From the NCBI GenBank assembly GCA_002423185.1, contig DIUX01000001.1:740125-804124 (forward strand): a stretch of DNA of 64,000 nt, given 5' to 3'. Origin of the DNA: Micavibrio sp. UBA6147. GTDB lineage: Bacteria; Pseudomonadota; Alphaproteobacteria; Micavibrionales; UBA1664. Shown piece after piece: positions 1 through 8,579 of the stretch. The position numbers were made by a program, and so were the translations under genes. Numbering within the stretch: the first letter of the stretch is position 1; every line of letters begins with the position of its first letter. The notes beneath the pieces are model-generated. The model saw only the letters and a list, made by a program, of their open reading frames with translations, ran no database searches and had not been told where the DNA came from.

Positions 1-1716
1 TTTGTCATACGCCTCATCAACAAACCATTTGTTGAAAAACAATTTATGAATCGGCGCAAAAGCAGCCACACAGCGTGCCGGTATCGATGGTTTCCACAAA
101 TAGCAAACATAGGCCATGAAAATCCCGCCAAGCCCCACGAAAATCGGCAACAGCTTGACCCATTGCGGCACATGATGCGCCGCGCCAACCGTGTCGTTTT
201 CCGGCAAGATGCGTAAAGACTCGCCCCAGAACTCGGCGCGAATTTCGCCGACGAACCCAGGGTAGAAGAAAAATCCGGCAAACAGCGCGCCAAACGCCAG
301 CACAACAAGCGGCACAACCATCACAGCCGGTGATTCGTGAACATGGCTCATGACCTTGTCATCCGCCCGCGGCTTGCCGTGGAAGGTCATAATCAACAAG
401 CGCCATGAATAAAACGCCGTCAAAAACGCCGCAATAATCCCGCACCAAAAGGCAAACATCCCGAAATTCGTATGGTCGGCATAGGCCGCCTCCAAAATCA
501 TGTCCTTAGAATAATACCCCGCGAAGAACGGCATACCAGCGAGCGCGAGCGACCCGATCCACATCAACACATAGGTCACGGGGATTTTCTTATAAATGCC
601 GCCCATATTGCGCATGTCTTGTTCGTCCGACATCGCGTGAATAACCGATCCGGCACCAAGGAACAACAACGCCTTGAAAAACGCGTGGGTCATCAGGTGA
701 AACATCGCCGCGCCATAGGCCGACACACCCAGCGCAAAGAACATATAGCCAAGCTGGCTCATCGTTGAATAGGCAATGACGCGTTTGATGTCAAACTGGG
801 TCATGCCGATGGTCGCGGCAAACACAGCCGTCAAACCGCCGAGCACACACACAACTTGAAGCGCGAACGGCGCAAATTCGAACAGCGGCGAGAACCGCGC
901 CACAAGAAACACACCCGCCGTCACCATGGTCGCCGCGTGGATGAGCGCGGACACAGGAGTCGGCCCCTCCATCGCATCAGGCAACCACGTATGAAGGCCG
1001 AGCTGAGCCGACTTACCAACAGCGCCCATAAACAAAAGCAACGCCGCCAAAGTCAGGCCATGAACTTGATACCCCAGAAAATCAAACATTGTGTCTTTTT
1101 GACCGAAAACTTGGTCAAAAATGCTGTCAAATTGGATCGTGTCAAACAGCACATAACACGTCATCAGGCCGAGCGCCAAACCAAAGTCACCCACACGGTT
1201 AACGATGAAGGCCTTGATCGCGGCCTTGTTTGCCGTGTCTTTATAATTCCAGAATCCAATCAAAAGATAGGACGCAACCCCGACCCCTTCCCAACCGAAG
1301 AAGAGCTGGAGCAAATTATCTGCCGTCACCAGCATCAACATCGCAAAGGTAAACAGGCTCAAATACGCCATAAACCGCGCCTGCGCTTTGTCGTGGCTCA
1401 TATACCCGACGGAATAGACGTGAACACAAGACGACACAATCGTAATAACGGCAATCATCACGGTCGAAAGCTGGTCGATACGCAATGTCCAGCCGGCAAC
1501 AAAGCTCCCCGATGACACCCATTGCGCAACCTCGGTCACGCGCGTGTTACCGTCGCGAATCACATCGACAAACAAAACGCAGGCCAAAACCGCGGCCACG
1601 ATCAAGGCGCTGCACGTCACAAGCTGGGCGCCGCGATCGCCAATGGTCTTGCCAAACAAAAAGGCAATCATGAACGCAAGAAGCGGCAAAAAGACAATGG
1701 CTGTTTCAATCGACAT
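1..1716 (-). CDS. nuoL: NADH-quinone oxidoreductase subunit L (partial, 3' end beyond window)
   Basis: Proton-pumping membrane subunit of respiratory complex I, of the Mrp antiporter-like family. The 572 codons visible run from an ATG at 1716 to the window edge and remain open. They encode many hydrophobic helices and the family landmarks GWEGVGVASYLLIGFW, GKSAQLGLHTWLPDAMEGPT and ALIHAATMVTAGV, with the pump Glu and Lys residues inside them. Full NuoL is somewhat over 600 residues, so only the C-terminal lateral helix region is missing. It follows nuoK by 19 bp on the same strand, and nuoM and nuoN presumably lie beyond the left edge. Nothing suggests that it is damaged. Confidence 0.97.
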   Translation of the reverse strand, partial: MSIETAIVFLPLLAFMIAFLFGKTIGDRGAQLVTCSALIVAAVLACVLFVDVIRDGNTRVTEVAQWVSSGSFVAGWTLRIDQLSTVMIAVITIVSSCVHVYSVGYMSHDKAQARFMAYLSLFTFAMLMLVTADNLLQLFFGWEGVGVASYLLIGFWNYKDTANKAAIKAFIVNRVGDFGLALGLMTCYVLFDTIQFDSIFDQVFGQKDTMFDFLGYQVHGLTLAALLLFMGAVGKSAQLGLHTWLPDAMEGPTPVSALIHAATMVTAGVFLVARFSPLFEFAPFALQVVCVLGGLTAVFAATIGMTQFDIKRVIAYSTMSQLGYMFFALGVSAYGAAMFHLMTHAFFKALLFLGAGSVIHAMSDEQDMRNMGGIYKKIPVTYVLMWIGSLALAGMPFFAGYYSKDMILEAAYADHTNFGMFAFWCGIIAAFLTAFYSWRLLIMTFHGKPRADDKVMSHVHESPAVMVVPLVVLAFGALFAGFFFYPGFVGEIRAEFWGESLRILPENDTVGAAHHVPQWVKLLPIFVGLGGIFMAYVCYLWKPSIPARCVAAFAPIHKLFFNKWFVDEAYDK

Positions 1717-1735
1717 AATACTGAGGCTCCACCCT

Positions 1736-2056
1736 TTATCCTTTGAGCTGTGATAAATCTTCCACAGCGATCGACCCGCGATTGCGGAAAAACACAACGA
1801 GAATAGCCAGCCCGATGGCGGCTTCTGCGGCGGCAACCGTCAAAATGAACATCGAGAACACCTGACCGGTCAAATCCGCCATAAAGCTTGAGAACGCAAC
1901 AAAATTAATGTTCACGGCGAGCAACATAAGCTCAATCGACATCAAAATAATGATCAAATTCTTGCGATTGAGAAAAATGCCGAACACCCCGATGGTAAAC
2001 AGCAGCCCCGCAACAGCCAGATAATGTGCCAATGTGATTTCCATTGTAATATCCAT
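1736..2056 (-). CDS. nuoK: NADH-quinone oxidoreductase subunit K
   Basis: Small three-helix membrane subunit of complex I, homologous to MrpC. The 106-residue product has the family block GVFGIFLNRKNLIIILMSIE, whose Glu lies within the membrane and takes part in proton transfer, followed by a second block with AAAEAAIGLAI. Two starts are possible. The ATG at 2056 has AAAAGG eight bases upstream. The ATG at 2044 gives the more usual N-terminus MEITLAHYL. I kept the first because of its better ribosome site. It lies between nuoJ (34 bp upstream) and nuoL in one transcription direction. Confidence 0.96.
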   Translation of the reverse strand: MDITMEITLAHYLAVAGLLFTIGVFGIFLNRKNLIIILMSIELMLLAVNINFVAFSSFMADLTGQVFSMFILTVAAAEAAIGLAILVVFFRNRGSIAVEDLSQLKG

Positions 2057-2090
2057 TATGTTTGCCTTTTATCTTCCTGAAACGAAAGGA

Positions 2091-2702
2091 TTAAATCCCC
2101 GTTCCGGAGGTAACTTTTTGAACTTCGACCACATCGGCGCGTTTAATCGAAACCTGTTTGGAAACGTCTTGACGGCGAACACCGCTGCGCCCGCGCAAGG
2201 TCAAAACAATCGCCCCGATCATCGCGACCAGCAAAACCATGCCCGACATCTGGAAGATCAAAAGATAATCCGTATACAGAATAAGCCCGAGTGCCTTGGT
2301 GTTATTGGCCTGCGCCGCCGCATCAATCGGATGGGCGATGTTCTGCGCCAATTCCGGTGAGGCCTGCCACGACATGAAAACCATCGTCAGTTCAATCAAC
2401 AGCACCCCGCCGACCAGCAACCCGACCGGCACATATTGCATCGCGTCCTTACGCAGATCGGCAAAACTGATGTCGAGCATCATGACGACGAACAAGAACA
2501 AAACCGCCACCGCGCCGACATAAACAATCGCCAGAATAAACGCAAGGAACTCCGCCCCCAACAAGACAAACAATCCCGCCGCGTTGAAAAAGCCCAAAAT
2601 CAGGAACAAAACTGAATGCACAGGGTTGCGCGCCGTAATAACGAACAACGAACTGAGGATCAAAATGAACCCGAAGGTGTAAAAAACGAGAGAAGCCAGC
2701 AT
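2091..2702 (-). CDS. nuoJ: NADH-quinone oxidoreductase subunit J
   Basis: Five-helix membrane subunit of complex I, equivalent to mitochondrial ND6. The conserved region NPVHSVLFLILGFFNAAG and the later LLGAEFLAFILAIVYVGAVA, which contains the pi-bulge segment, are intact. An ORF runs upstream to a TTG at 2816, but the extra 38 residues are not family-like and their start falls inside a likely promoter. I therefore chose the ATG at 2702 (203 residues, normal for the family). In most alphaproteobacteria nuoJ follows nuoI directly. Here it is separated from nuoI by about 1.7 kb of foreign genes and an intrinsic terminator, so nuoJKL probably has its own promoter. Confidence 0.95.
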   Translation of the reverse strand: MLASLVFYTFGFILILSSLFVITARNPVHSVLFLILGFFNAAGLFVLLGAEFLAFILAIVYVGAVAVLFLFVVMMLDISFADLRKDAMQYVPVGLLVGGVLLIELTMVFMSWQASPELAQNIAHPIDAAAQANNTKALGLILYTDYLLIFQMSGMVLLVAMIGAIVLTLRGRSGVRRQDVSKQVSIKRADVVEVQKVTSGTGI

Positions 2703-2787
2703 GATAACCGCTATGATTTGATACCAAGAAAAATACGTTTTTATTACTACCCTGTCCCACCTCAATAGGCAAGAGAGGGCGTACTGA

Positions 2788-2816
2788 TTTAAAAAGAAAA
2801 AATCATCCTTGTTCAA
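2788..2816 (-). promoter_or_regulatory. Candidate sigma-70 promoter for nuoJKL
   Basis: On the minus strand TTGAAC (2816-2811) is followed after exactly 17 bp by TTTAAA (2793-2788), about 85 bp before the nuoJ ATG. Each hexamer matches the sigma-70 consensus at four of six positions. The case rests mainly on position: the upstream nuo genes end in a terminator, so nuoJKL needs a start of its own. Confidence 0.4.
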
Positions 2817-2908
2817 AAAAACGCTTTATGGCGGTGGTGAAGGCTGTATCATGCGTCTTGAGGCTGTTCCAGCCAACGCCACCACAGACACCGCCACAGA
2901 GTCCCCTT

Positions 2909-3514
2909 ATGCGCCATTGCTTCTTGAAATCCGCCCTCATGGCCATGACATTTTTTTCATGGAATAACAAGTCTTTGGCGGAAGATTACAATGTAATAAA
3001 TGAACAAGAAAGCGCATCAAGCCGCACGCTGAATCACACGCCTTCCCCGCGACACACTCCACCGCCCTCTCCCTTGCCAGAACGGCTGTCTTACCTCAGT
3101 CTTTCACTCGGAAAATTTGATGCTTTTGACAAGCAAGATGCCGCCGATTTTCGGGTGGAGTACCGCAGCGGCTGGAAGCTTCTCGGCCCTATATCCCCGA
3201 TGCTGGCCGTTGAAGTCACCTCAGATTCGTCCGTATTCGCGGGGATCGGCCTGACCCTTGATGCAAAACCGGCGCAGCACATCTATATCACCCCCGCTTT
3301 CACCGTTGGTCACTACGACAAAGGCGACGGGAGGGATCTTGGCTCAAGCCTGCAATTCCGCTCTCAATTCGAGCTCGGCTACGAATGGACAGGCGGCCAC
3401 AGACTAGGCATAGCCGCCAGCCATATCTCAAATGGCGGCCGCAAAGACTATAATCCCGGAACAGAGATTCTGAGCGTCTACTACCACATCCCCCTCGAAT
3501 CACTCAGACCGTAA
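2909..3514 (+). CDS. pagL: PagL-like lipid A 3-O-deacylase (acyloxyacyl hydrolase family), outer membrane
   Basis: Probable outer-membrane beta-barrel enzyme that removes the 3-O-linked acyl chain from lipid A. The product (201 residues from the ATG at 2909) has a signal peptide ending near SLA and then strand-like alternating segments. Near the C-terminus is SHISNGG...NPGTEIL, in which H172, S174 and E186 have the His-x-Ser and His+14 Glu spacing of the Pseudomonas PagL catalytic triad (H126, S128, E140). An in-frame ATG at 2828 would add a Pro-rich stretch in front of the signal peptide and is less likely. The gene lies on the opposite strand inside the nuo cluster, between nuoJ and the broken gene at 3553-4187. 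The family call is firm; activity is inferred from the triad. Confidence 0.85.
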   Translation: MRHCFLKSALMAMTFFSWNNKSLAEDYNVINEQESASSRTLNHTPSPRHTPPPSPLPERLSYLSLSLGKFDAFDKQDAADFRVEYRSGWKLLGPISPMLAVEVTSDSSVFAGIGLTLDAKPAQHIYITPAFTVGHYDKGDGRDLGSSLQFRSQFELGYEWTGGHRLGIAASHISNGGRKDYNPGTEILSVYYHIPLESLRP

Positions 3515-3552
3515 CGTTTAACGGCGGGTGCTGGCCTAGACGTCGCTCAGCC

Positions 3553-4187
3553 CTATTGTTGTCTTGGCGGCAAATCCTTTAAAACAGGTTTCGTTGTGCA
3601 GTGAGGCTTTAGACCGGACGCGAGAAATGCATCTATTTGCGCAGCATACTCCTCAAAGGTGGGCACCAGTTTTTCTTTCAGAGCAATTAATACGCATCCA
3701 TTCTGTCTTTTTTCAATACACTCTACGAAAGGCTGAGATCTATAATCCCCAGACAAGCCAAGGCCTGCATATCTTAAAAAATCTGCGGCATCAATATAGT
3801 CATGTGCGACCGCTTCTTCCCCTTTATACTCTATAGCATGCGTCAGTATAATAGCCGCATCTCTTTTCGAGGTTATCGCATCACCTGCATTACCCGGCAT
3901 TAACATTGGGTGCATATCAGGGGGGGGGGAACCAACTGCACAAACAAGACAAATCTCGCCTCGAGGTTCCCCTGTTTTGCGAAAGTCCACAATACATTCC
4001 AAGTATCTTCACAATTTAGATTTTCTAAATTGGCTTTAGCCTCCTCCCAGCTTTCCTCAGCTTGAGACACTGAATATCCAGAAAAAAAAAGAAAAAAGAA
4101 AAAAGAGGCAAAAGAAAATATAAATAACGTGCGGCGCACTAACTCCCACACTTTGCAATCTGTTATTTTAGAATCATTCATATCCAA
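3553..4187 (-). pseudogene. Secreted protein of unknown function, split by a frameshift at a G10 tract
   Basis: Two overlapping minus-strand frames look like one gene. The N-terminal frame (from 4187) has a charged start, a Phe-rich signal or membrane segment (LFIFSFASFFFFLFF) and a segment AKQGNLEARFVLF that faintly recalls a Sel1-type helix. It ends soon after a run of ten G at 3920-3929 (C10 on the coding strand), which it reads as Pro-Pro-Pro. The downstream frame continues from the same tract as PPPDMHPMLMPGN and reaches a stop at 3553. Eleven or eight C would join them into one protein of about 210 residues. The break may be a sequencing error, a true mutation or a phase-variable switch. 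I recognise no family. It lies between pagL and nuoI. Confidence 0.6.
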
Positions 4188-4299
4188 ACTCTTTTCCTAA
4201 CAATATCGATTCTACTGAAAGTAGTTTAAGCGCCGCAGCACATCAATCAAGCCAGATTTGGCGGTTATTTTTTATAGGATAAACAATACTGCAAAATCA

Positions 4300-4335
4300 A
4301 AGAAAAAACCGCCTGCTCTGGTGCATGGCGGTTTT
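4300..4335 (-). terminator. Intrinsic terminator after nuoI
   Basis: Perfect nine-base arms AAAACCGCC (4305-4313) and GGCGGTTTT (4327-4335) with a 13-base loop. On the minus strand the hairpin is followed by TTTTTTCTTTG, as expected for Rho-independent termination of the nuoA-to-nuoI transcript. It would cut the nuo operon before nuoJ. Confidence 0.8.
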
Positions 4336-4362
4336 GTGACAGTGGTGATGTTTGATTTTCGA

Positions 4363-4851
4363 TCAGCGATAGGGAGCGTCGGCGACGAGGTTGGCGGCGA
4401 TTTGGGCTTCCCATTTGTCGCCGTTTTCGAGGAGTTTATCTTTGTTATAGAATAACTCTTCGCGCGTTTCGGTGGCGAATTCGAAATTCGGGCCTTCGAC
4501 AATGGCGTCGACGGGGCAGGCCTCTTGGCACAGGCCGCAATAGATGCATTTGGTCATGTCGATGTCATAGCGGGTTGTGCGGCGGCTCCCGTCCTCACGC
4601 GGTTCGGCCTCAATCGTGATGGCCTGCGCGGGGCAGATTGCCTCACACAGCTTGCACGCGATGCAGCGTTCTTCGCCGTTCGGATAGCGGCGCAAGGCGT
4701 GTTCGCCGCGGAAACGCGGGCTGATCGGGCCTTTTTCATAGGGGTAATTGATCGTGACCTTGGGGCGGAAGAAATATTTAAGGGTCAACCACATGCCGGC
4801 GACAAGCTCGGTCAACAAAAAGGCATTGGCGGTCTGGCGCAGGAAACTCAT
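4363..4851 (-). CDS. nuoI: NADH-quinone oxidoreductase subunit I
   Basis: Ferredoxin-like peripheral-arm subunit that passes electrons through clusters N6a and N6b towards N2 and quinone. At 162 residues it has the usual length. Two [4Fe-4S] motifs are complete: C63, C66, C69, C73 (CIACKLCEAICP) and C102, C105, C108, C112 (CIYCGLCQEACP). The N-terminal amphipathic stretch fits its membrane-surface position. It follows nuoH by about 160 bp and is the last gene before a strong terminator, so here it closes the first nuo transcription unit. Confidence 0.97.
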   Translation of the reverse strand: MSFLRQTANAFLLTELVAGMWLTLKYFFRPKVTINYPYEKGPISPRFRGEHALRRYPNGEERCIACKLCEAICPAQAITIEAEPREDGSRRTTRYDIDMTKCIYCGLCQEACPVDAIVEGPNFEFATETREELFYNKDKLLENGDKWEAQIAANLVADAPYR

Positions 4852-5010
4852 GCTTCGTCCTTAAAATCTTCAAACAAATCTGTTTTGATTATTCATGCAA
4901 GATTGCCTCATGACACCCCCGCAAAATATACACACCGACTATACACCAACGACCCAAGCCGACAAACAGATTTTTAGGCGCTGTCGCGGGGTAAAGCCGA
5001 TGATTATTTT

Positions 5011-6027
5011 TTAGCTGGGGAGCGCGCCAAATGCGAGCAAACATCCGGCAATCACCAAAACCCAGATCAACGTGAACGGCAGGAAAATCTTCCAGCCCAG
5101 CCGCATCAATTGGTCATAGCGGTAACGTGGCATCGTGGCACGCACCCAGACATAAAAGAACAAAATGCCGAATGTCTTCAGGCCGAACCAAACAACCCCC
5201 GGCACCCAGTCAATCCATGCGCCGCTCAGCCCGAACGGAGGCAACCAGCCACCAAGGAACAAAATCACCGCCATTGCCGCCATCAAAATCATGTTGGCAT
5301 ATTCGCCAAGGAAGAACAGCGCGAACGTCATGGCCGAGTATTCAACCAAAAATCCGCCGGATAATTCCGACTCGCCTTCCGGCAAGTCAAACGGCGCGCG
5401 GTTGGTTTCCGCCAAAATCGATACAAGGAAAATGATGAACATCGGGAACAACAACGCCTTCATCCACCATGTGCGCTCGACCAGCACAATATCCTGTAAG
5501 TTCAGGCTTCCCACGCACAAAAGAACGGTCACGATGACAAGCCCCATCGACACTTCGTAAGACACCATTTGCGCGGCAGAGCGCAAACCGCCCAAAAACG
5601 CGTATTTCGAGTTTGACGCCCATCCGGCCATCAAAACCCCGTACACACCCAGCGATGAAATAGCAAACAGATATAAAATGCCGACATTAATATTGGCGAG
5701 CGCCCAATCCTTGTTCACCGGAATAACCGCCCATGCGATCAAGCTCAGGAAAAACGTCAACATCGGTGCCATGACAAAGACAACGCGATGCGCCGAACTC
5801 GGGATGATAATTTCCTTGGAAAACAGCTTAATGCCGTCCGCCAATGGTTGCAGGAGGCCGAACGGCCCGACCGTCATCGGCCCTTGGCGCATTTGCATGG
5901 CGCCCATAATCTTACGCTCGGCATAGGTCAAATACGCGACACTGACCAAAAGCGGGACAATAATCGCCATAATATGGGCGATGATGAAAACAAATTCCAT
6001 CCCGTATGTCGTCCACAGCTCAACCAT
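5011..6027 (-). CDS. nuoH: NADH-quinone oxidoreductase subunit H
   Basis: Membrane subunit that forms the quinone-binding chamber at the junction of the two arms of complex I. The 338-residue product has about eight hydrophobic segments and the family landmarks AERKIMGAMQMRQGP, AETNRAPFDLPEGESELSGG (the acidic loop that touches the quinone site) and RATMPRYRYDQLMRLGWK. Length and ends match alphaproteobacterial NuoH. It starts 52 bp after nuoG. Confidence 0.97.
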   Translation of the reverse strand: MVELWTTYGMEFVFIIAHIMAIIVPLLVSVAYLTYAERKIMGAMQMRQGPMTVGPFGLLQPLADGIKLFSKEIIIPSSAHRVVFVMAPMLTFFLSLIAWAVIPVNKDWALANINVGILYLFAISSLGVYGVLMAGWASNSKYAFLGGLRSAAQMVSYEVSMGLVIVTVLLCVGSLNLQDIVLVERTWWMKALLFPMFIIFLVSILAETNRAPFDLPEGESELSGGFLVEYSAMTFALFFLGEYANMILMAAMAVILFLGGWLPPFGLSGAWIDWVPGVVWFGLKTFGILFFYVWVRATMPRYRYDQLMRLGWKIFLPFTLIWVLVIAGCLLAFGALPS

Positions 6028-6079
6028 TTTTTCTTAATCCTTACCCGTTTTGTCCTGTTTTTGACTTGTTTCAGACGCG

Positions 6080-8167
6080 CTATTCTGCGGCATCTTCCAA
6101 CGCGCCATCCTGACCATATGTTGTAGCACATTCCGCCATGATGGCGGAGGCGCGGCTGATCGGATCTGTTTGGTAGAAATTCCCGATCAAATTCACGAAT
6201 GCTTGATCCCCCAGCACGCCGGATTTTGCCGCCGGCTTTGAAACAGGTGCAGGGCAAACGACATCAAGAGCGCCGAAAACGGGATATTCCTTGACCATCG
6301 CGGTGCGAAGCTCGCTCAAATCATTGAACGGCATTTCGATTCCGACCAAACGGCCAAGCGCACGGATGATTTTCCAATCTTCCCGTGCATCGCCAAGCGG
6401 GGCAACCGCCTTACGCGCCATTTGAACGCGGCCTTCCGTGTTGACGTAATAGGCGTCTTTTTCGGTATAGGCCGCCGCCGGCAAAATAACATCGGCGGCA
6501 TGCGCGCCCGCATCACCATGGTGGCCTTGATAGACCACAAAGCAATCCTTGCCGACCATCTGGCGCACGTCAAAGCAATCAACCCCATGCAAGAACAAAG
6601 CCTTGATCGCGCCTTTTCTGGCGCCGTCCAAAATAGCATGAAAATCCTTGCCATCCTTACCTTGCGGCAAGAAACCGAGGTCAAGCGCCCCGACACGGCC
6701 TGCTGCCTGATGCAACACGTTAAACCCGTTCCAACCCTCCCGCACCAAGGCAAAAGACTCCGCCAATTGTTGCAGCAATGCAAACACCGCCGCGCCGTCA
6801 TCACGCTGGAACGCCGCCATACCGACAATCATCATCGGCTTTTTCGCGTCACGGAATATTTTGGCAAAACCGTCTTTGGCGGCGATGAAGGCCTCAACAT
6901 CTTGCGGCGTATCACCCAAAGTTTCGACCGGATAATTGAGGTCAACAGGCTCACCGATCAAGGCGATTTTGACTTGCTTATTCACAAACGCCTTGCGCAG
7001 GCGGGCATTCACCATCGCCGCATCCTTGCGCGGATCAACCCCGACGAGCAAGATAGCGTCCGCATCCTCAATCGCCGCAATACCGGAATTAAAGATATAA
7101 TTCCCGCGCGAAGACGTATCAATCAAAGCCCCGTCAACGCGGCAATCCATGTGCGGAGATTTCAGCCCGCCCATAAGCAGTTTCAATGCATAAACGGATT
7201 CAGCATCAACAAGGTCGCCCGCCAAAGCGGCTATTTCAGTTGGTTTTACACCGGTCAAACGCTCGGCCACAGCCTTCAATGCCTCATCCCATGTGCATTC
7301 AGCAAGCTTAGCATCCTTGCCTTTGCCGGATTTAAGATAGGGGCGGTCAAGGCGGCGTTTTTTCAATCCGTCAATCGCGTGGCGAGTTTTATCACTGATC
7401 CACTCCTCGTTCACATCTTCGTGCAAACGGGGCAAAACGCGCATGACTTCATTGCCACGCACATCAATGCGAATGTTCGAGCCGACCGCATCCAAAACGT
7501 CGATGCTCTCCGTCTTGCGTAATTCCCAAGGACGTGCGGTAAAGGCGTAAGGCTTCGCCGTCAACGCACCCACGGGGCATAAATCAACAAGGTTGCCGGA
7601 TAATTCGGTTGCCAGATTCTTTTCGATGAACGGGCCGACTTCGACATCCTCACCGCGGTTAATCAGGCCAAGGTCGTCCGTGCCGCCGATCTCGCTGCAA
7701 AAACGGATACAACGCGTGCATTGGATACAGCGCGTCATGACGGTTTTCACGATCGGGCCGATTTCTTTATCCTTCACCGACCGCTTGGTTTCGCGGTAAC
7801 GGGTACGGTCATAGCCATAGGCCATCGCTTGGTCTTGAAGGTCGCATTCGCCGCCTTGGTCACAAATCGGGCAATCAAGCGGGTGGTTGATGAGCAAAAA
7901 TTCCATCACGCCTTTGCGGGCCTTGTGCACCATGTCGCTGTTGGTCACAACTTCCATGCCCTCACCGCACGCCATGGCGCAAGACGCCACAGGCTTTGGC
8001 GGGCCGCCCTTCACCTCAACAAGGCACATACGGCAATTCGCCGCAACGCTCAAACGGTCATGATAGCAAAAGCGCGGGATTTCAATCCCCAGCATTTCTG
8101 CTGCTTGAATGATGGAGGTTCCCGGTTCGACCTCTAATTCAATCCCGTCAATAGTGAGTTTTGGCAT
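6080..8167 (-). CDS. nuoG: NADH-quinone oxidoreductase subunit G
   Basis: Largest peripheral subunit of complex I, carrying several iron-sulfur clusters in a molybdopterin-oxidoreductase-like scaffold that has lost its cofactor. The N-terminus has the [2Fe-2S] ligands FCYHDRLSVAANCRMC and a later Cys, then the His-Cys3 motif HPLDCPICDQGGECDLQ and a further [4Fe-4S] set, TRCIQCTRCIRFC with VDLCPVGALT. The remainder, from about residue 220 to 695, is the catalytically silent domain. At 695 residues it has the usual alphaproteobacterial length. The start ATG at 8167 leads directly into the conserved ferredoxin fold. Confidence 0.97.
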   Translation of the reverse strand: MPKLTIDGIELEVEPGTSIIQAAEMLGIEIPRFCYHDRLSVAANCRMCLVEVKGGPPKPVASCAMACGEGMEVVTNSDMVHKARKGVMEFLLINHPLDCPICDQGGECDLQDQAMAYGYDRTRYRETKRSVKDKEIGPIVKTVMTRCIQCTRCIRFCSEIGGTDDLGLINRGEDVEVGPFIEKNLATELSGNLVDLCPVGALTAKPYAFTARPWELRKTESIDVLDAVGSNIRIDVRGNEVMRVLPRLHEDVNEEWISDKTRHAIDGLKKRRLDRPYLKSGKGKDAKLAECTWDEALKAVAERLTGVKPTEIAALAGDLVDAESVYALKLLMGGLKSPHMDCRVDGALIDTSSRGNYIFNSGIAAIEDADAILLVGVDPRKDAAMVNARLRKAFVNKQVKIALIGEPVDLNYPVETLGDTPQDVEAFIAAKDGFAKIFRDAKKPMMIVGMAAFQRDDGAAVFALLQQLAESFALVREGWNGFNVLHQAAGRVGALDLGFLPQGKDGKDFHAILDGARKGAIKALFLHGVDCFDVRQMVGKDCFVVYQGHHGDAGAHAADVILPAAAYTEKDAYYVNTEGRVQMARKAVAPLGDAREDWKIIRALGRLVGIEMPFNDLSELRTAMVKEYPVFGALDVVCPAPVSKPAAKSGVLGDQAFVNLIGNFYQTDPISRASAIMAECATTYGQDGALEDAAE

Positions 8168-8280
8168 GATACTAATCTCGAATCTTTAACTCTAGACAAA
8201 CCTTGTGAACAATAAACCTGATAAACCTATAAAACCAGAGCCTATAACAAAAAACCTTCTTGCGCTTTGCGCTTAATCAA

Positions 8281-8547
8281 TCAAGCCGTAAAACTGTACG
8301 GATCAAGGTTTATAAATGAATCCTTGTTGTGGCGCGTGCCGTCTTGGCGCTGTTTTTCGTATTCCTGTACCGATCGTATCAGCACAGACGATGCGGAGCG
8401 CGGGTCGGCATAGAGTTGGAACGTAATCGCCAAATCCAATTTTGTGCCTTCATCCAACATCGCATTACCGGACATAACCACGGCACACACACCAATCAAC
8501 GTTCCGCCAAGAGTGTTCAGTACCGTCTTTACCCGCCCGTTTTTCAT
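8281..8547 (-). CDS. Small hypothetical protein between nuoF and nuoG
   Basis: Unrecognised 88-residue product on the same strand as its neighbours, 32 bp after nuoF and 113 bp before nuoG. Residues 10-30 (TLGGTLIGVCAVVMSGNAML) form a single hydrophobic segment that could be a signal anchor. The remainder is polar, with a charged EYEKQRQDGTRHNKD stretch. The ATG at 8547 has only a weak GGA ribosome site. Its strand and spacing suggest co-transcription with complex I genes, but nothing in the sequence indicates an assembly role. Confidence 0.55.
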   Translation of the reverse strand: MKNGRVKTVLNTLGGTLIGVCAVVMSGNAMLDEGTKLDLAITFQLYADPRSASSVLIRSVQEYEKQRQDGTRHNKDSFINLDPYSFTA

Positions 8548-8579
8548 GTGATGAGTCCGTCTAACTTCCTAGGCGTGGA

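Noticed and set aside
2703..2816. Longer NuoJ starting with TTG at 2816
   Set aside because: The extra 38 residues are not family-like and the TTG is part of a likely -35 box.
2851..2963. Short ORF in another frame over the pagL start (ATG at 2851 after GAAGG)
   Set aside because: Only about 37 codons, with no motif; pagL has a clear signal peptide in its own frame.
6422..7522. 366-residue open frame on the plus strand
   Set aside because: Lies entirely antisense to nuoG, with Arg/His/Gln-rich composition typical of a shadow frame and no known motif.
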